A DNA stretch of 64,000 nt from Caenibius tardaugens NBRC 16725 (GTDB taxonomy: Bacteria; Pseudomonadota; Alphaproteobacteria; Sphingomonadales; Sphingomonadaceae). Of this stretch, positions 54,491 to 63,315 are shown piece after piece. The position numbers and the translations under genes are program-made. How positions within the stretch are numbered: the first letter of the stretch is position 1; each line of letters opens with the position of its first letter. The DNA lies in the NCBI RefSeq assembly GCF_003860345.1, contig NZ_CP034179.1, forward strand, positions 1,054,001 to 1,118,000. The letters are read 5' to 3'. The notes below the pieces were generated by a model. It had not been told where the DNA came from. It made no database searches and saw only the letters and a list, made by a program, of their open reading frames with translations.

Positions 54491-54903
54491 GCGCTATCTC
54501 CATCACGGTCCAAAAGAATATTGCGCGCATGCCGATCATGTACAATCCGCAATCGCACTTCATCTGCCTTGTCATGCATGAGGTAGGAACGCGCCTGCTC
54601 GATCGAAAGCCCGCGCACGTTATCGATGGCAACGATAACATCACCCACGACCAAACCGCTTTCATCCGCCTGACTGCCCGAACGAATACTGGTTATGACG
54701 AACCCCCGGTCGCGCGGCAGCGCAGCTTCGATAGTGATGCCCGGCAAGAACTTCCTTGAATCCGGGTAAGCAGCCATACGATCAAGCCATGCTTTGCCCA
54801 GCGGTGATCCTACCAGTGCGATGGCACCAACGGGAACGAGCAGAAACAGCGCCAGCCAGGGGATGAGGCCATGCCTGCCGATTGCTTTGGCAATGGTACC
54901 CAT
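54487..54903 (-). CDS. Membrane-anchored PDZ domain protein
   Basis: A 138-residue protein with one N-terminal TM helix (about residues 14-33) and a periplasmic PDZ domain (F-V-I-T-S-I-R-S-G-S-Q-A-D-E-S-G-L-V-V-G-D-V-I-V-A-I-D). No protease domain is attached. It precedes the response regulator and could modulate the kinase sensor, sensing periplasmic peptides or misfolded proteins, an inference only. Confidence 0.85.
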   Translation of the reverse strand: MGTIAKAIGRHGLIPWLALFLLVPVGAIALVGSPLGKAWLDRMAAYPDSRKFLPGITIEAALPRDRGFVITSIRSGSQADESGLVVGDVIVAIDNVRGLSIEQARSYLMHDKADEVRLRIVHDRHARNILLDRDGDSA

Positions 54904-54963
54904 CCTGATTCCTGTCGCGTTGATGGCGGGGGCACCGCCCGGTGCCCCCGCAGGTGACCGCCA

Positions 54964-55278
54964 TCAGCCTGGACGCTTGGTTGGCCCGTTGTCGTGCTTC
55001 ATTGCGGGTGCTGTTGCGGGCTTGGCGGCGACACGCCGATGCGCGGCCTTCTTGTGGCGCATTGCGGTATGTCTTGCCGACTTCGCCCTGTGCTTGCGAT
55101 GGTGCACCTTGTGCGTAGCGCGATGCTTCGCAGAAAGTGGGGTCTTGGCCTGGACCGCCGCACTGTGATGGGCAGCTGCAGGTGCCGCTGTCGCTACAGG
55201 TGCTGCCGGTGCCGCGTTGGCAACCGTTGCACCTGCTCCGAGTGCGATCGAGGCAAGAAGTAAAAGTGACTTCTTCAT
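54964..55278 (-). CDS. Secreted Ala/His/Lys-rich basic protein
   Basis: A 104-residue protein with a clear signal peptide (M-K-K-S-L-L-L-L-A-S-I-A-L-G-A to V-A-N-A-A) and a low-complexity tail of Ala, His, Lys and Arg resembling acid-shock (Asr-like) proteins. ATG 55278 is chosen; the open frame to 55398 is not needed. It heads the PDZ/regulator/kinase unit. It may buffer protons or coat anionic lipid in the periplasm. A similar but unrelated-looking Ala/Lys-rich secreted protein is at 63316-63600. Confidence 0.75.
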   Translation of the reverse strand: MKKSLLLLASIALGAGATVANAAPAAPVATAAPAAAHHSAAVQAKTPLSAKHRATHKVHHRKHRAKSARHTAMRHKKAAHRRVAAKPATAPAMKHDNGPTKRPG

Positions 55279-55624
55279 AGCTAAATCCTTCAGCATGAGG
55301 CGAAGGGATCTGACCGAAATTGGCTTCCGATCGCCGCTTGTCAGGATCGCTCCGATACCCGCCCACCTCAACTTAACTTTTGGCCATGTGCATGCCATAA
55401 AATCCCATTCAATTCTGTTCGAAATACATATATATCATTGATTTATTTTGATAAATATTCCAAATTCGAGCCAGAGGGCAAGATGAAAGATCGGTCATGA
55501 TCGCCGGACACCCCGGGCAAAATGTCCGGTTTGTAATGCCATCGTCATCCGCCCGATAATCTGCTGCTGGTACACATTCCAATACTGTCAAAGCAGGCCT
55601 ATGCCGTCACAGCGGGAGATCGTC
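55279..55624. other. Divergent intergenic region, two-component unit and AcvB operon
   Basis: No gene is supported in these 346 bases. The stretch 55385-55470 is AT-rich (for example around 55425-55457) and probably holds the promoters. An inverted repeat CCGGACA (55504-55510) / TGTCCGG (55523-55529) with a 12-base spacer lies nearer the AcvB side and is a candidate binding site for the response regulator. Confidence 0.45.
55504..55529. promoter_or_regulatory. CCGGACA-N12-TGTCCGG inverted repeat
   Basis: Perfect 7-base arms in the interval controlling the AcvB/MprF operon, about 95 bases before the acvB start. OmpR-type regulators more often use direct repeats, so the binder is uncertain. 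Confidence 0.35.
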
Positions 55625-57052
55625 ATGCAAAGGGTGTCGCTTGGATTGGGCGGGCTCATGATGGGGGTTCTTCTCGCCCTTGCGACTGTCCCCCATGCAA
55701 AAAGTGCTGCTCATGACGTATCCGTCACGGCACTGACGCCTGATGCGCGCGAACAGCGCATAAAATTGGCCGGAATTGGCAATAGCTCTGCCTATCTCCC
55801 CACCGGCACCATCCGTGGCACCATGCTGTTTCTCTCTGACGAGCAGGGATGGACATCCGACACGGCGCGCCTTGCCCGCAAACTTTCCGACAACGGCTTT
55901 GCGGTTGCGGGTATCCCGACCCCCATATTTCGCAAGGCGTTTTACGCTGGCAAAGGCTGCGCCAACCCCAACTATTTGCTGACTACGATTGCCAAGGATT
56001 TCGAACACAAACTGGGCTTTGCGCATTATGACAAGCCTGCCGTGATCGGAGCTGGCACCGGGGCCGCGCTGGTCTATGGGGCATTGGCGGAAGCGCAGCC
56101 CAATATCTATCGCGGGGGCATCACGCTGGGATTATCCCCTACCGTATTGGGGGCAAAGCCCTGGTGCGCAGCCGACGGCCTGACACTGTCGCGAACGTAC
56201 GACGCAACGATGGCCCCGGGGTGGCGGTTTTCCCCGCCTGCCTCCCTCCCCATTCCGCTGGTCGCCCTTGAAAACCCGGCACAAAGCGCGGCAGTGGCCC
56301 GCTTTCTCGCCCAGGCTCCGCAGGCAAAAACGGTTGTCCTTCAGCCAAACGAAAGCTGGATCACCGCGCTGACGCCGCGGATTTCCCCTTGGTTTGACAC
56401 AGCCTCGCCAGCCGAACCGGGCGGTCGCTCGCTCTCTGACTTGCCCATCGCGCTGAGCACAGATCCCGCCGCACCTCCCGGGAAAACCATGGCTATCCTC
56501 TATTCCGGCGATGGCGGTTGGGCCGGTATCGATCGCGACATCGCCGCCGCCCTCGCCGCGAGAGGCGTTCCCAGCGTGGGCGTGGACAGTCTTGCCTATT
56601 TCTGGACTGCGCGAACGCCACAGGAGGCAGGCCACGATCTCGACCGGCTGATCACCCATTACAGTGCACTCTGGCACAAACCCCGGGTGGTGCTGATCGG
56701 TTATTCCTTCGGCGCCGACGATCTGGCTTACATTGTCGGCACCCTGCCCCCGGACGCGCGTGCGCGGATATCCCGCGTCAGTTTTCTGGGGTTGAGCCCA
56801 ACGGCGGACTTTCAGTTCCATCTGGCCTCATGGCTCGACATCGCAGGTGCCGACGCCTTGCCCACAGCACCCGCTATCGCGAAACTGCGGGGTCTTCCCA
56901 TGCAGTGCGTGCGCGGCACTGAAGAAAGCGACAGCGCCTGCCCGTCGCTCCCTGCCACGCTGGCAGAACAGGACATATTGCCGGGCGGCCACCATTTCGA
57001 TGGCAACACGACGCTGGTCGCATCCACGATATTGCAGGGACTGCGCTTGTGA
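55625..57052 (+). CDS. acvB: AcvB-like periplasmic protein (VirJ domain), probable lysyl-phosphatidylglycerol hydrolase
   Basis: A 475-residue secreted protein: signal peptide (about residues 1-28), an N-terminal domain, then a C-terminal VirJ-type alpha/beta-hydrolase domain with Y-S-G-D-G-G-W (about residue 293), V-D-S-L-A-Y-F-W and nucleophile Ser361 (G-Y-S-F-G-A-D). Agrobacterium AcvB is known to hydrolyse lysyl-phosphatidylglycerol and is paired with lpiA (mprF), exactly the partner found downstream here. ATG 55625 has GGGAG upstream. The stop overlaps the next GTG start. The symbol is by family resemblance and context. Confidence 0.85.
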   Translation: MQRVSLGLGGLMMGVLLALATVPHAKSAAHDVSVTALTPDAREQRIKLAGIGNSSAYLPTGTIRGTMLFLSDEQGWTSDTARLARKLSDNGFAVAGIPTPIFRKAFYAGKGCANPNYLLTTIAKDFEHKLGFAHYDKPAVIGAGTGAALVYGALAEAQPNIYRGGITLGLSPTVLGAKPWCAADGLTLSRTYDATMAPGWRFSPPASLPIPLVALENPAQSAAVARFLAQAPQAKTVVLQPNESWITALTPRISPWFDTASPAEPGGRSLSDLPIALSTDPAAPPGKTMAILYSGDGGWAGIDRDIAAALAARGVPSVGVDSLAYFWTARTPQEAGHDLDRLITHYSALWHKPRVVLIGYSFGADDLAYIVGTLPPDARARISRVSFLGLSPTADFQFHLASWLDIAGADALPTAPAIAKLRGLPMQCVRGTEESDSACPSLPATLAEQDILPGGHHFDGNTTLVASTILQGLRL

Positions 57053-57831
57053 AACACTGGATCAAACGCGCGCTGGCGACAGGCGCCGTGCTGGCAATCG
57101 GCTTTTTGCTGTGGCTTGGCCATATCGGGTATTTCGGCGGCCCGGTGTTCCTGGAAATGCCAGCAGTCGAAAAACGCAGCCCTACCCCTCCCGCTGTCGC
57201 GGTCATATTCTCGGGCGATATGGGCTTTCGCATCGGCATGGGGCCGCAGATTGCCCGACGCTTCGTGCACGACGGCGTCCCGGTTCTGGGGGTCAGTTCA
57301 CTGGTCTATTTCCGACATGAACGGACCCCGGCGGAAGTGCGCGCCCTGATTACCGAAGCCTCGAGAAAAGCGCTGGCCTTTTCCCATGCCGAACGGCTGA
57401 TCCTGATAGGCCAATCATTCGGCGCCGATATGCTGCATGTCGGCATTACCGACCTGCCGCCAGACCTGCGCAAGAAAGTACAAATGGTCGGTCTGGTCGT
57501 TCCGGGCCAAACCGTGATCTATCGCGCATCCCCATCGGAACTGTTCAATTGGGCAACCCCCGATGCGCAGGCCCTGCCCACCGCAGCGCAGCTCACCTGG
57601 GCGCCGGTCGTGTGCATACAGGGCATCGATGAGACCGACAGCCTTTGTCCGCAATTGACGCAGCCCAACGTCAAACACATCGCCCTTCCTGGCGGCCATC
57701 CACTGCACCGTGATGCCGATAAACTCTATGCCACGCTACGTGCGGAAATGGCCGCGACAAACCCGCATCTTATCAACATTACAAAAAGTTCGGTTCCGCG
57801 CCACGTCACCAGCATTCACGGCGGCGCATAA
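57049..57831 (+). CDS. VirJ-like periplasmic hydrolase
   Basis: A 260-residue single-domain relative of the AcvB C-terminal domain: an N-terminal membrane helix or uncleaved signal (about residues 5-25), F-S-G-D-M-G-F (about residue 54) where AcvB has S-G-D-G-G-W, V-S-S-L-V-Y-F, and nucleophile Ser123 (G-Q-S-F-G-A-D). A His near the end (G-G-H-P-L) could complete the triad. GTG 57049 overlaps the acvB stop. Having both a full AcvB and a VirJ-like paralogue in tandem is noteworthy; substrate presumably a lipid. Confidence 0.82.
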   Translation: MKHWIKRALATGAVLAIGFLLWLGHIGYFGGPVFLEMPAVEKRSPTPPAVAVIFSGDMGFRIGMGPQIARRFVHDGVPVLGVSSLVYFRHERTPAEVRALITEASRKALAFSHAERLILIGQSFGADMLHVGITDLPPDLRKKVQMVGLVVPGQTVIYRASPSELFNWATPDAQALPTAAQLTWAPVVCIQGIDETDSLCPQLTQPNVKHIALPGGHPLHRDADKLYATLRAEMAATNPHLINITKSSVPRHVTSIHGGA

Positions 57832-57865
57832 GGGAATCTTCATCACCCCGGCCCGGAGAGTCATC

Positions 57866-58300
57866 ATGATCCGTAAACAATTCACCTGGGCTTTGGCAGC
57901 ACTGGCATTGTTGCCATTAACCACACAGGCCCAGACACGCCCGCCCCAGACACATCCGGCCACCCAACCGGAAGCAATTGGAACCTGGAGCAATCCTCTT
58001 GGCACCGTGAAAGTAAAAACCGGCGATTGCGCAGGCAATCTGTGCGGCTGGGTGGTCTGGGCCGCCCCGCAAGCCATCGCCGACGCCCGCGACAGCGGCG
58101 TAACCCGCCTGGTGGGTACCGAACTGCTCAAAAACTATCGCAGCACCGGGCCAGGCCAATATCAGGGCCGGGTCTACGTGCCCGACATGGGCCGCACGTT
58201 TTTCTCCACAATAAAACAGAATGATGTCAATAGTATGCGGATCAGCGGGTGCATTCTTGGCGGTCTGATTTGCAAATCCCAGGAATGGCATCGCGCCTGA
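57866..58300 (+). CDS. DUF2147 family secreted protein
   Basis: A 144-residue protein with a signal peptide (about residues 1-22) and a DUF2147 domain: I-G-T-W-S-N-P-L-G-T-V-K-V near residue 38, L-C-G-W-V-V-W (about residue 59) and a final G-C-I-L-G-G-L-I-C. Cys residues probably form disulfides. The family is a periplasmic lipocalin-like group of unproven function. ATG 57866 follows CGGAGAG. Confidence 0.82.
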   Translation: MIRKQFTWALAALALLPLTTQAQTRPPQTHPATQPEAIGTWSNPLGTVKVKTGDCAGNLCGWVVWAAPQAIADARDSGVTRLVGTELLKNYRSTGPGQYQGRVYVPDMGRTFFSTIKQNDVNSMRISGCILGGLICKSQEWHRA

Positions 58301-58323
58301 AACCGTACGAAAGACGGGAAAGC

Positions 58324-60924
58324 ATGGAAAAACTCCTGCACAGACACCGCAAATGGCTGGAAGCACTGGCGGTAGCGTGCGTCGCCGTTCTCGGGCTGGT
58401 TGCCCTGCATGCCCTTATCCAGGAAGTGCACATACGCGACATCAAGGCCGCCCTCCACGCACTCGACACTTGGCGGATCGCGGCTGCGCTGGGGCTGACA
58501 GCGCTCAGCTATTTTCTGCTCACCTTGTATGATGTCCTCGCCCTGCGGATCATCGACAGGCCGCTCCCTTATCGCACGGCGGCATTAGCCTCGCTCACCA
58601 GCTATACGCTGAGTCACAATCTCGGGTTCTCCCTCCTGACAGGTGGTTCCGCCCGTTATCGGATTTACACCGCAGCCGGACTGATGCCCGCAGACATTGT
58701 CCGGGTTATTGCCGCTGCCAGCATGACATTCTGGAGCGGGGTCATCATGATGGCAGGGATCGCCCTGCTGGCCCACCCTGCGCTGATGCACCTCGGCCCA
58801 CTGACCCTGACGCCGGTCATGCAGCGCATGATCGGCGTCGCGCTTCTGACCGGCCTGGCAGGCCTCGCCATGCTGCTTCACGTCCGCAAAGGGATCATAC
58901 AAATCTGGCACTGGCATGTTCCCCGGCCCAGCGCCAAACAAGCGATGATGCAGCCTGTTCTGGCCGCGCTTGATCTCGCTGCCGCCAGCGCCGCTCTGTA
59001 TTTTCTGGTACCGGGTGCATCGGCAGACCAGTTCCCGCTCTTTTTCCTCGGCTACGCGCTGGCCATGGTCACGGCATTGCTGACCCACGTACCGGGCGGT
59101 ATCGGCGTGTTCGAAGCGGTCATGGTGGCCGCACTTCCCGGCGTCGATCACGCACAGTTGCTGGCCGCCCTCATTCTGTACCGGTTGATCTATTATATCC
59201 TGCCGCTGCTCGTTGCCGCGACCGCATTGGCTATCCACGAGCATCGCCGTCTACGGCAGTCACGGCTGGCGCGACTGGGAACCGCCACTCTGGGGGCTGC
59301 GAGTATGATCACGCGGGGTATCGCCCCCCTGTTCCTGTCCATCATGGTCTTTCTTGGCGGGGTGGTTTTGCTGGTATCGGGCTCGCTGCCCGCCATACCG
59401 GACCGGCTCCACATGCTGCGCCATATTCTGCCGCTGCCCTTTGTCGAAGCTTCGCACATAGCCGCCAGTCTTGTGGGCACAGGTCTGCTGCTACTGGCAC
59501 CGGGGCTGTACCGCCGCCTCGACGCAGCCTTTCTGCTGACCCGAACCTTGCTTATATCCGGGGCAATATTCTCCTTATTCAAAGGCTTCGACTACGAAGA
59601 AGCGATCATCCTTTCGGGTATGGCAGGGGTATTGCAGCTTGCGCGCCCTGCATTTTACCGTCGCACCGCTCTGACATCGGCTCTGGGCAACCCCGGTTCC
59701 ATCGCAGCGATCGCCAGTTTTGTCGCGCTGGCCATATGGCTGGGTTTCTTTGCCTATCGCCATGTCAGCTATCAGCAAGATTTGTGGTGGCAGTTTACCT
59801 GGAACGGCAATGCCTCCCGGTTTTTGCGGGCCACTTTCGCGATCGCCGTAGCCTTGCTCTGTGTCAGCGTGATGCGCCTGTTCGGCCATGCCCAACCTCC
59901 TGCCGCAACGCCCGGAGACATGGCAATCAAAGCCTGCGAACCGGCATTACAACATGCCTCGCGAACGGATGCCTTTCTCGCCCTGACAGGCGACAAGCGC
60001 TTCCTGCGTTCCGCCTCAGGCGATGCGCTCCTGATGTATCAGGTTCAGGGCCAGAGCTGGATTGTCATGGGCGATCCCATCGGGCCGCAAGGCGAATGGC
60101 CCGATCTGCTGTGGCGGATCCGGGAAATGGCCGATGCCGCTCAGGGGCGGCTGCTGCTCTATCAGATCGGCAAGGAAGTGATGCCGCTGGCGGTGGACCT
60201 CGGCCTGCAGTTGATCAAATATGGCGAGGAAGCCAAAGTAGCCCTGCCGGACTTTTCGCTGGACAGGCCCGAACTGAAATCGCTCCGCTATGCCGAACGC
60301 CGGGCCATGCGTGAAGGCGCGAGTTTCGCGATCATCCCCTCCGCCCAAGTTCGCCAACATCTCCCCGAATTACGCGCGCTTTCAGACAGTTGGCTGAAAG
60401 CGAAAGCCCAATCGGAAAAGGCCTTCTCGATCGGCCGTTTCGATCCGCACTATCTGATGCAGTTCGATTGCGCCACGGTCTTGTACGAAGGACGCATCGT
60501 GGCCTTTGCCAATATCTGGGCAACACCCAACCGGCAGGAATTGTCTGTCGATCTCATGCGCCATGCCGAAACCATGCCTTATGGCACGATGGATTTCCTG
60601 TTCGCGCATCTGATGCAATGGGGGCAGCAGCAGGGTTACCAGTGGTTCAATCTCGGCCTCGCGCCGCTTTCGGGAATCGAAGCCCGTCGCCTTGCCCCTA
60701 TCTGGGCGCGCATCGGCGGCCTGCTCTATCGTCACGGCGATGCAATTTACAGTTTCGAAGGGCTGCGCGCTTACAAGGACAAGTTCGCCCCGGAATGGGA
60801 AGCGCGTTATATTGCCGCACCTTATGGCCTGGGCATGTTCCGGGCCCTGCTTGATCTGCAAACACTGGTAGGCGGCGGTAGAATGAGTGTGGCAACCCCA
60901 AAAAAGCTGGCGCTGGTCGCATGA
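58324..60924 (+). CDS. mprF: Bifunctional lysylphosphatidylglycerol synthase/flippase MprF
   Basis: An 866-residue membrane protein. The N-terminal about 510 residues form the multi-helix flippase (start W-L-E-A-L-A-V-A-C-V; G-G-S-A-R-Y-R-I-Y; L-T-H-V-P-G-G-I-G-V-F-E), the C-terminal about 300 residues the GNAT-like aminoacyl-PG synthase (D-K-R-F-L-R-S; G-D-P-I-G-P; Y-G-T-M-D-F-L-F; F-N-L-G-L-A-P-L-S-G). It transfers Lys (or Ala) from aminoacyl-tRNA to phosphatidylglycerol and flips the lipid, reducing negative surface charge. ATG 58324 follows GGGAAAG. Also called lpiA in rhizobia. Confidence 0.93.
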   Translation: MEKLLHRHRKWLEALAVACVAVLGLVALHALIQEVHIRDIKAALHALDTWRIAAALGLTALSYFLLTLYDVLALRIIDRPLPYRTAALASLTSYTLSHNLGFSLLTGGSARYRIYTAAGLMPADIVRVIAAASMTFWSGVIMMAGIALLAHPALMHLGPLTLTPVMQRMIGVALLTGLAGLAMLLHVRKGIIQIWHWHVPRPSAKQAMMQPVLAALDLAAASAALYFLVPGASADQFPLFFLGYALAMVTALLTHVPGGIGVFEAVMVAALPGVDHAQLLAALILYRLIYYILPLLVAATALAIHEHRRLRQSRLARLGTATLGAASMITRGIAPLFLSIMVFLGGVVLLVSGSLPAIPDRLHMLRHILPLPFVEASHIAASLVGTGLLLLAPGLYRRLDAAFLLTRTLLISGAIFSLFKGFDYEEAIILSGMAGVLQLARPAFYRRTALTSALGNPGSIAAIASFVALAIWLGFFAYRHVSYQQDLWWQFTWNGNASRFLRATFAIAVALLCVSVMRLFGHAQPPAATPGDMAIKACEPALQHASRTDAFLALTGDKRFLRSASGDALLMYQVQGQSWIVMGDPIGPQGEWPDLLWRIREMADAAQGRLLLYQIGKEVMPLAVDLGLQLIKYGEEAKVALPDFSLDRPELKSLRYAERRAMREGASFAIIPSAQVRQHLPELRALSDSWLKAKAQSEKAFSIGRFDPHYLMQFDCATVLYEGRIVAFANIWATPNRQELSVDLMRHAETMPYGTMDFLFAHLMQWGQQQGYQWFNLGLAPLSGIEARRLAPIWARIGGLLYRHGDAIYSFEGLRAYKDKFAPEWEARYIAAPYGLGMFRALLDLQTLVGGGRMSVATPKKLALVA

Positions 60925-60958
60925 GGCGCCATCGCGCCTTCGCCTGCAACAGTATCCC

Positions 60959-62563
60959 ATGAAGCGTGGCGATCTGATAGCGGGCCTGTCTGTCGCCGGG
61001 CTCATGCTGCCGGAAGCCGTCGCCTATTCCGCTATTGCCGGTCTGCCTGCCCAACATGCCATTTTCACCGCAATTGCCGGGGCGGCCATGTACGCATTCG
61101 TCGGGGGCAGCCGCTTTGCGATCGTTTCCCCCACATCGTCATCCGCCACGATCCTTGCCGCAATGATCGGCATGACCGCAGCGGATGATGCGACCAAAGC
61201 CATGTTCGCGGCAATAACGACGTTTTTTGTCGGTCTGATATTTGTGATTGCCGGGTTGCTCCGGCTTGGCGGGTTGACCTCTTTCGTTTCCCGACCGGTC
61301 CTGCGCGGCTTTGCCCTGGGACTGGCCGTTACGATCATCATCAAGCAATTGCCGATTATTGCCGGGATCGACCTTGGCCACGGTACCATCTGGCATATTC
61401 TCACCGGGCTTGCCGTCCAACTTCCCCATTGGAACTGGGCCAGCGTCATTATTGGCTTTCTCGCGTTGGCCGCGCTGCTGATGCTGAGACGCATTCCGGC
61501 GGTTCCGGGAACCATCTGCGTCCTTGTGACCGGCATCGCGGCATCACTGGTGCTTGACCTGCCGGCCAGGGGTGTTGCCACCGTCGGCATGATCTCTCTT
61601 TCCGTCCAGTGGCCCGACCTCTCCGGCATAACGCCGCGCGATGCGGAAACGCTTCTCGAACTGACCTTGCCGTTGCTGCTGGTGTTGCTCGCGGAAAGCT
61701 GGGGCACCATGCGGACACTCGCCTTGCAGCATAACGACACGCTCGATGCCGATCACGAATTGCGCGCGTTGGGGTGGAGCAATCTGGCCGCTTCGCTGGT
61801 GCAGGGTATGCCGGTCGGTGCCGGATTTTCCGCCGGGTCAGCCAGCGAGGCAGCAGGCGCGCAGACCCGCATGGTCGGCCTGATCGCTGCAGCGGGGATG
61901 CTGGTTCTTATCGCGGCGGGTAACCCGATTATTGCGCATCTGCCGCAACCGGTCCTCGCTGCCGTGGTGATCGCGGCGCTGACGCATGCGCTCAACCCTG
62001 CCCCCATTGTACGGCTGAAACTGCTACGTGCCGATTTCATTGCCGCGATCGGCGCCATTGCGGGTGTGCTGCTGTTCGGAGTTCTGAACGGCATGTTGCT
62101 GGCCATTGTGGGATCGCTGATCCTTTTGATCCACCGTCTTTCCTCACCGCAACTGATGCGTCTGGGCCGACTGGGCTCCCATGATTTTGTCGATATCGCC
62201 CGACATCCCGAAGCCCTGCTGCCCACCGATGTCATGGTGTGGAGGCCCTCGGAACCGCTCTTTTTCGGCAATGCCGAACGGATGTTCGCGCAGGTCAACG
62301 CCCGCCAGATGCAGCAGCCCGCCATAAAGGCCGTGGTGGTCAGCCTTGAAGAGAGCTTCAGTCTCGACAGCAGCGCGCTCGATGCCCTCACCGAATGCGA
62401 TACCCAATTGGCCACCCGCGGCGTGCGTCTGTACCTCGCGCGGGTCAGCGACACGATCCGCGACCTGTTGTTGGCCAGCGGGAAACACGATCTTGCAAAA
62501 CGCTGCGCCTATAGCGTCGATGACGCTGTGGCTGCCGCACAGGACATGGAGAACACGACATGA
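60959..62563 (+). CDS. SulP-family inorganic anion transporter with STAS domain
   Basis: About 534 residues from ATG 60959 (GTG 60887, overlapping mprF, also opens the frame; neither has a good ribosome site). A SulP core has the hallmark G-D-L-I-A-G-L-S-V-A-G-L-M-L-P-E-A-V-A-Y and about ten further hydrophobic helices, followed by a C-terminal STAS domain (V-V-V-S-L-E-E-S-F-S-L-D-S-S-A-L-D-A-L). Substrates in the family are sulfate, bicarbonate and other anions. In this operon, pH or anion homeostasis is plausible. Confidence 0.88.
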   Translation: MKRGDLIAGLSVAGLMLPEAVAYSAIAGLPAQHAIFTAIAGAAMYAFVGGSRFAIVSPTSSSATILAAMIGMTAADDATKAMFAAITTFFVGLIFVIAGLLRLGGLTSFVSRPVLRGFALGLAVTIIIKQLPIIAGIDLGHGTIWHILTGLAVQLPHWNWASVIIGFLALAALLMLRRIPAVPGTICVLVTGIAASLVLDLPARGVATVGMISLSVQWPDLSGITPRDAETLLELTLPLLLVLLAESWGTMRTLALQHNDTLDADHELRALGWSNLAASLVQGMPVGAGFSAGSASEAAGAQTRMVGLIAAAGMLVLIAAGNPIIAHLPQPVLAAVVIAALTHALNPAPIVRLKLLRADFIAAIGAIAGVLLFGVLNGMLLAIVGSLILLIHRLSSPQLMRLGRLGSHDFVDIARHPEALLPTDVMVWRPSEPLFFGNAERMFAQVNARQMQQPAIKAVVVSLEESFSLDSSALDALTECDTQLATRGVRLYLARVSDTIRDLLLASGKHDLAKRCAYSVDDAVAAAQDMENTT

Positions 62564-63177
62564 GCGTTACGCCAGAACCAGTGCTTCACCCGGTCAAACT
62601 GGTGGATATCAGGCCTACGCAAATGACCGTCGGCATGGGCGAAGTTCTGCGAAAAAGGGCCTCATGGCGTGAGGGCGCCGACAAGGACAAGGCAGAGTAT
62701 TTGGGCCGCCATATGATACCCGTGGTCATAGGCCCGAAACAGCGATATCACATGATCGATCATCACCATCTGGCCCGCGCCCTTTATGAAGAAGGGACGA
62801 AGCACGTGCTGGTGCTGGTCAAAGCCAATCTGCACCATCTGTCGCACAGTGCCTTCGAAACATATATGGACAACCGCAACTGGCTTCATCCCTATGACGC
62901 GGAAGGCCAGCGTTGCGCCTATAGCGACATTCCCAAACATATCGGGAAACTGGCCGATGACCCCTATCGCACGCTGGCCGGCGCCTTGCGCGAAGTGGGT
63001 GGCTACGCAAAGTCGGACACCCCCTATGCCGAATTTCTCTGGGCCGATTTTCTCCGCCGGAAGATTACCCGCAGCATGGTCAGGAAAGCGTTTGAGGAAG
63101 CCACGGCCAAGGCGCTGATGCTCGCCCGTTCATCGGAAGCGGATTATCTCCCCGGATGGGCCGGCTATCACCACTGA
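62560..63177 (+). CDS. ParB-like nuclease-fold protein
   Basis: A 205-residue protein with a ParB-like (ParBc_2) domain: P-V-K-L-V-D-I-R-P-T-Q-M-T-V-G near the start, R-H-M-I-P-V-V-I-G-P and Y-H-M-I-D-H-H-H-L-A-R-A-L. No helix-turn-helix ParB DNA-binding domain is seen, so it is not a partition protein. The ATG overlaps the SulP stop (ATGA), so it is last in the AcvB-to-SulP operon. Function unknown; nucleotide-binding or nuclease-like activity is only suggested by the fold. Confidence 0.8.
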   Translation: MSVTPEPVLHPVKLVDIRPTQMTVGMGEVLRKRASWREGADKDKAEYLGRHMIPVVIGPKQRYHMIDHHHLARALYEEGTKHVLVLVKANLHHLSHSAFETYMDNRNWLHPYDAEGQRCAYSDIPKHIGKLADDPYRTLAGALREVGGYAKSDTPYAEFLWADFLRRKITRSMVRKAFEEATAKALMLARSSEADYLPGWAGYHH

Positions 63178-63188
63178 CGCATTGTTGC

Positions 63189-63211
63189 GTTGCGGTTTCC
63201 GGCCCCGCAAC
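63189..63211 (+). terminator. Hairpin after ParB-like gene
   Basis: GTTGCGG (63189-63195) / CCGCAAC (63205-63211) with a 9-base loop, 12 bases after the operon's last stop codon. No T-run, so a weak or factor-dependent terminator. Confidence 0.45.
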
Positions 63212-63315
63212 ATTACCGGAGTTTAAGCGACGCTCCACCAACAGGATAAGGTCACGGCACTAAAAGGGACCTGTGACGAGGAGTGGCCCCGCCACCTGAG
63301 GAAAGGACCCTTTAC

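Noticed and set aside
62560-63177. Calling the ParB-like protein a partition protein or evidence of a replication origin
   Set aside because: No ParA, parS-like sites or helix-turn-helix domain; it is translationally coupled to a transporter gene.
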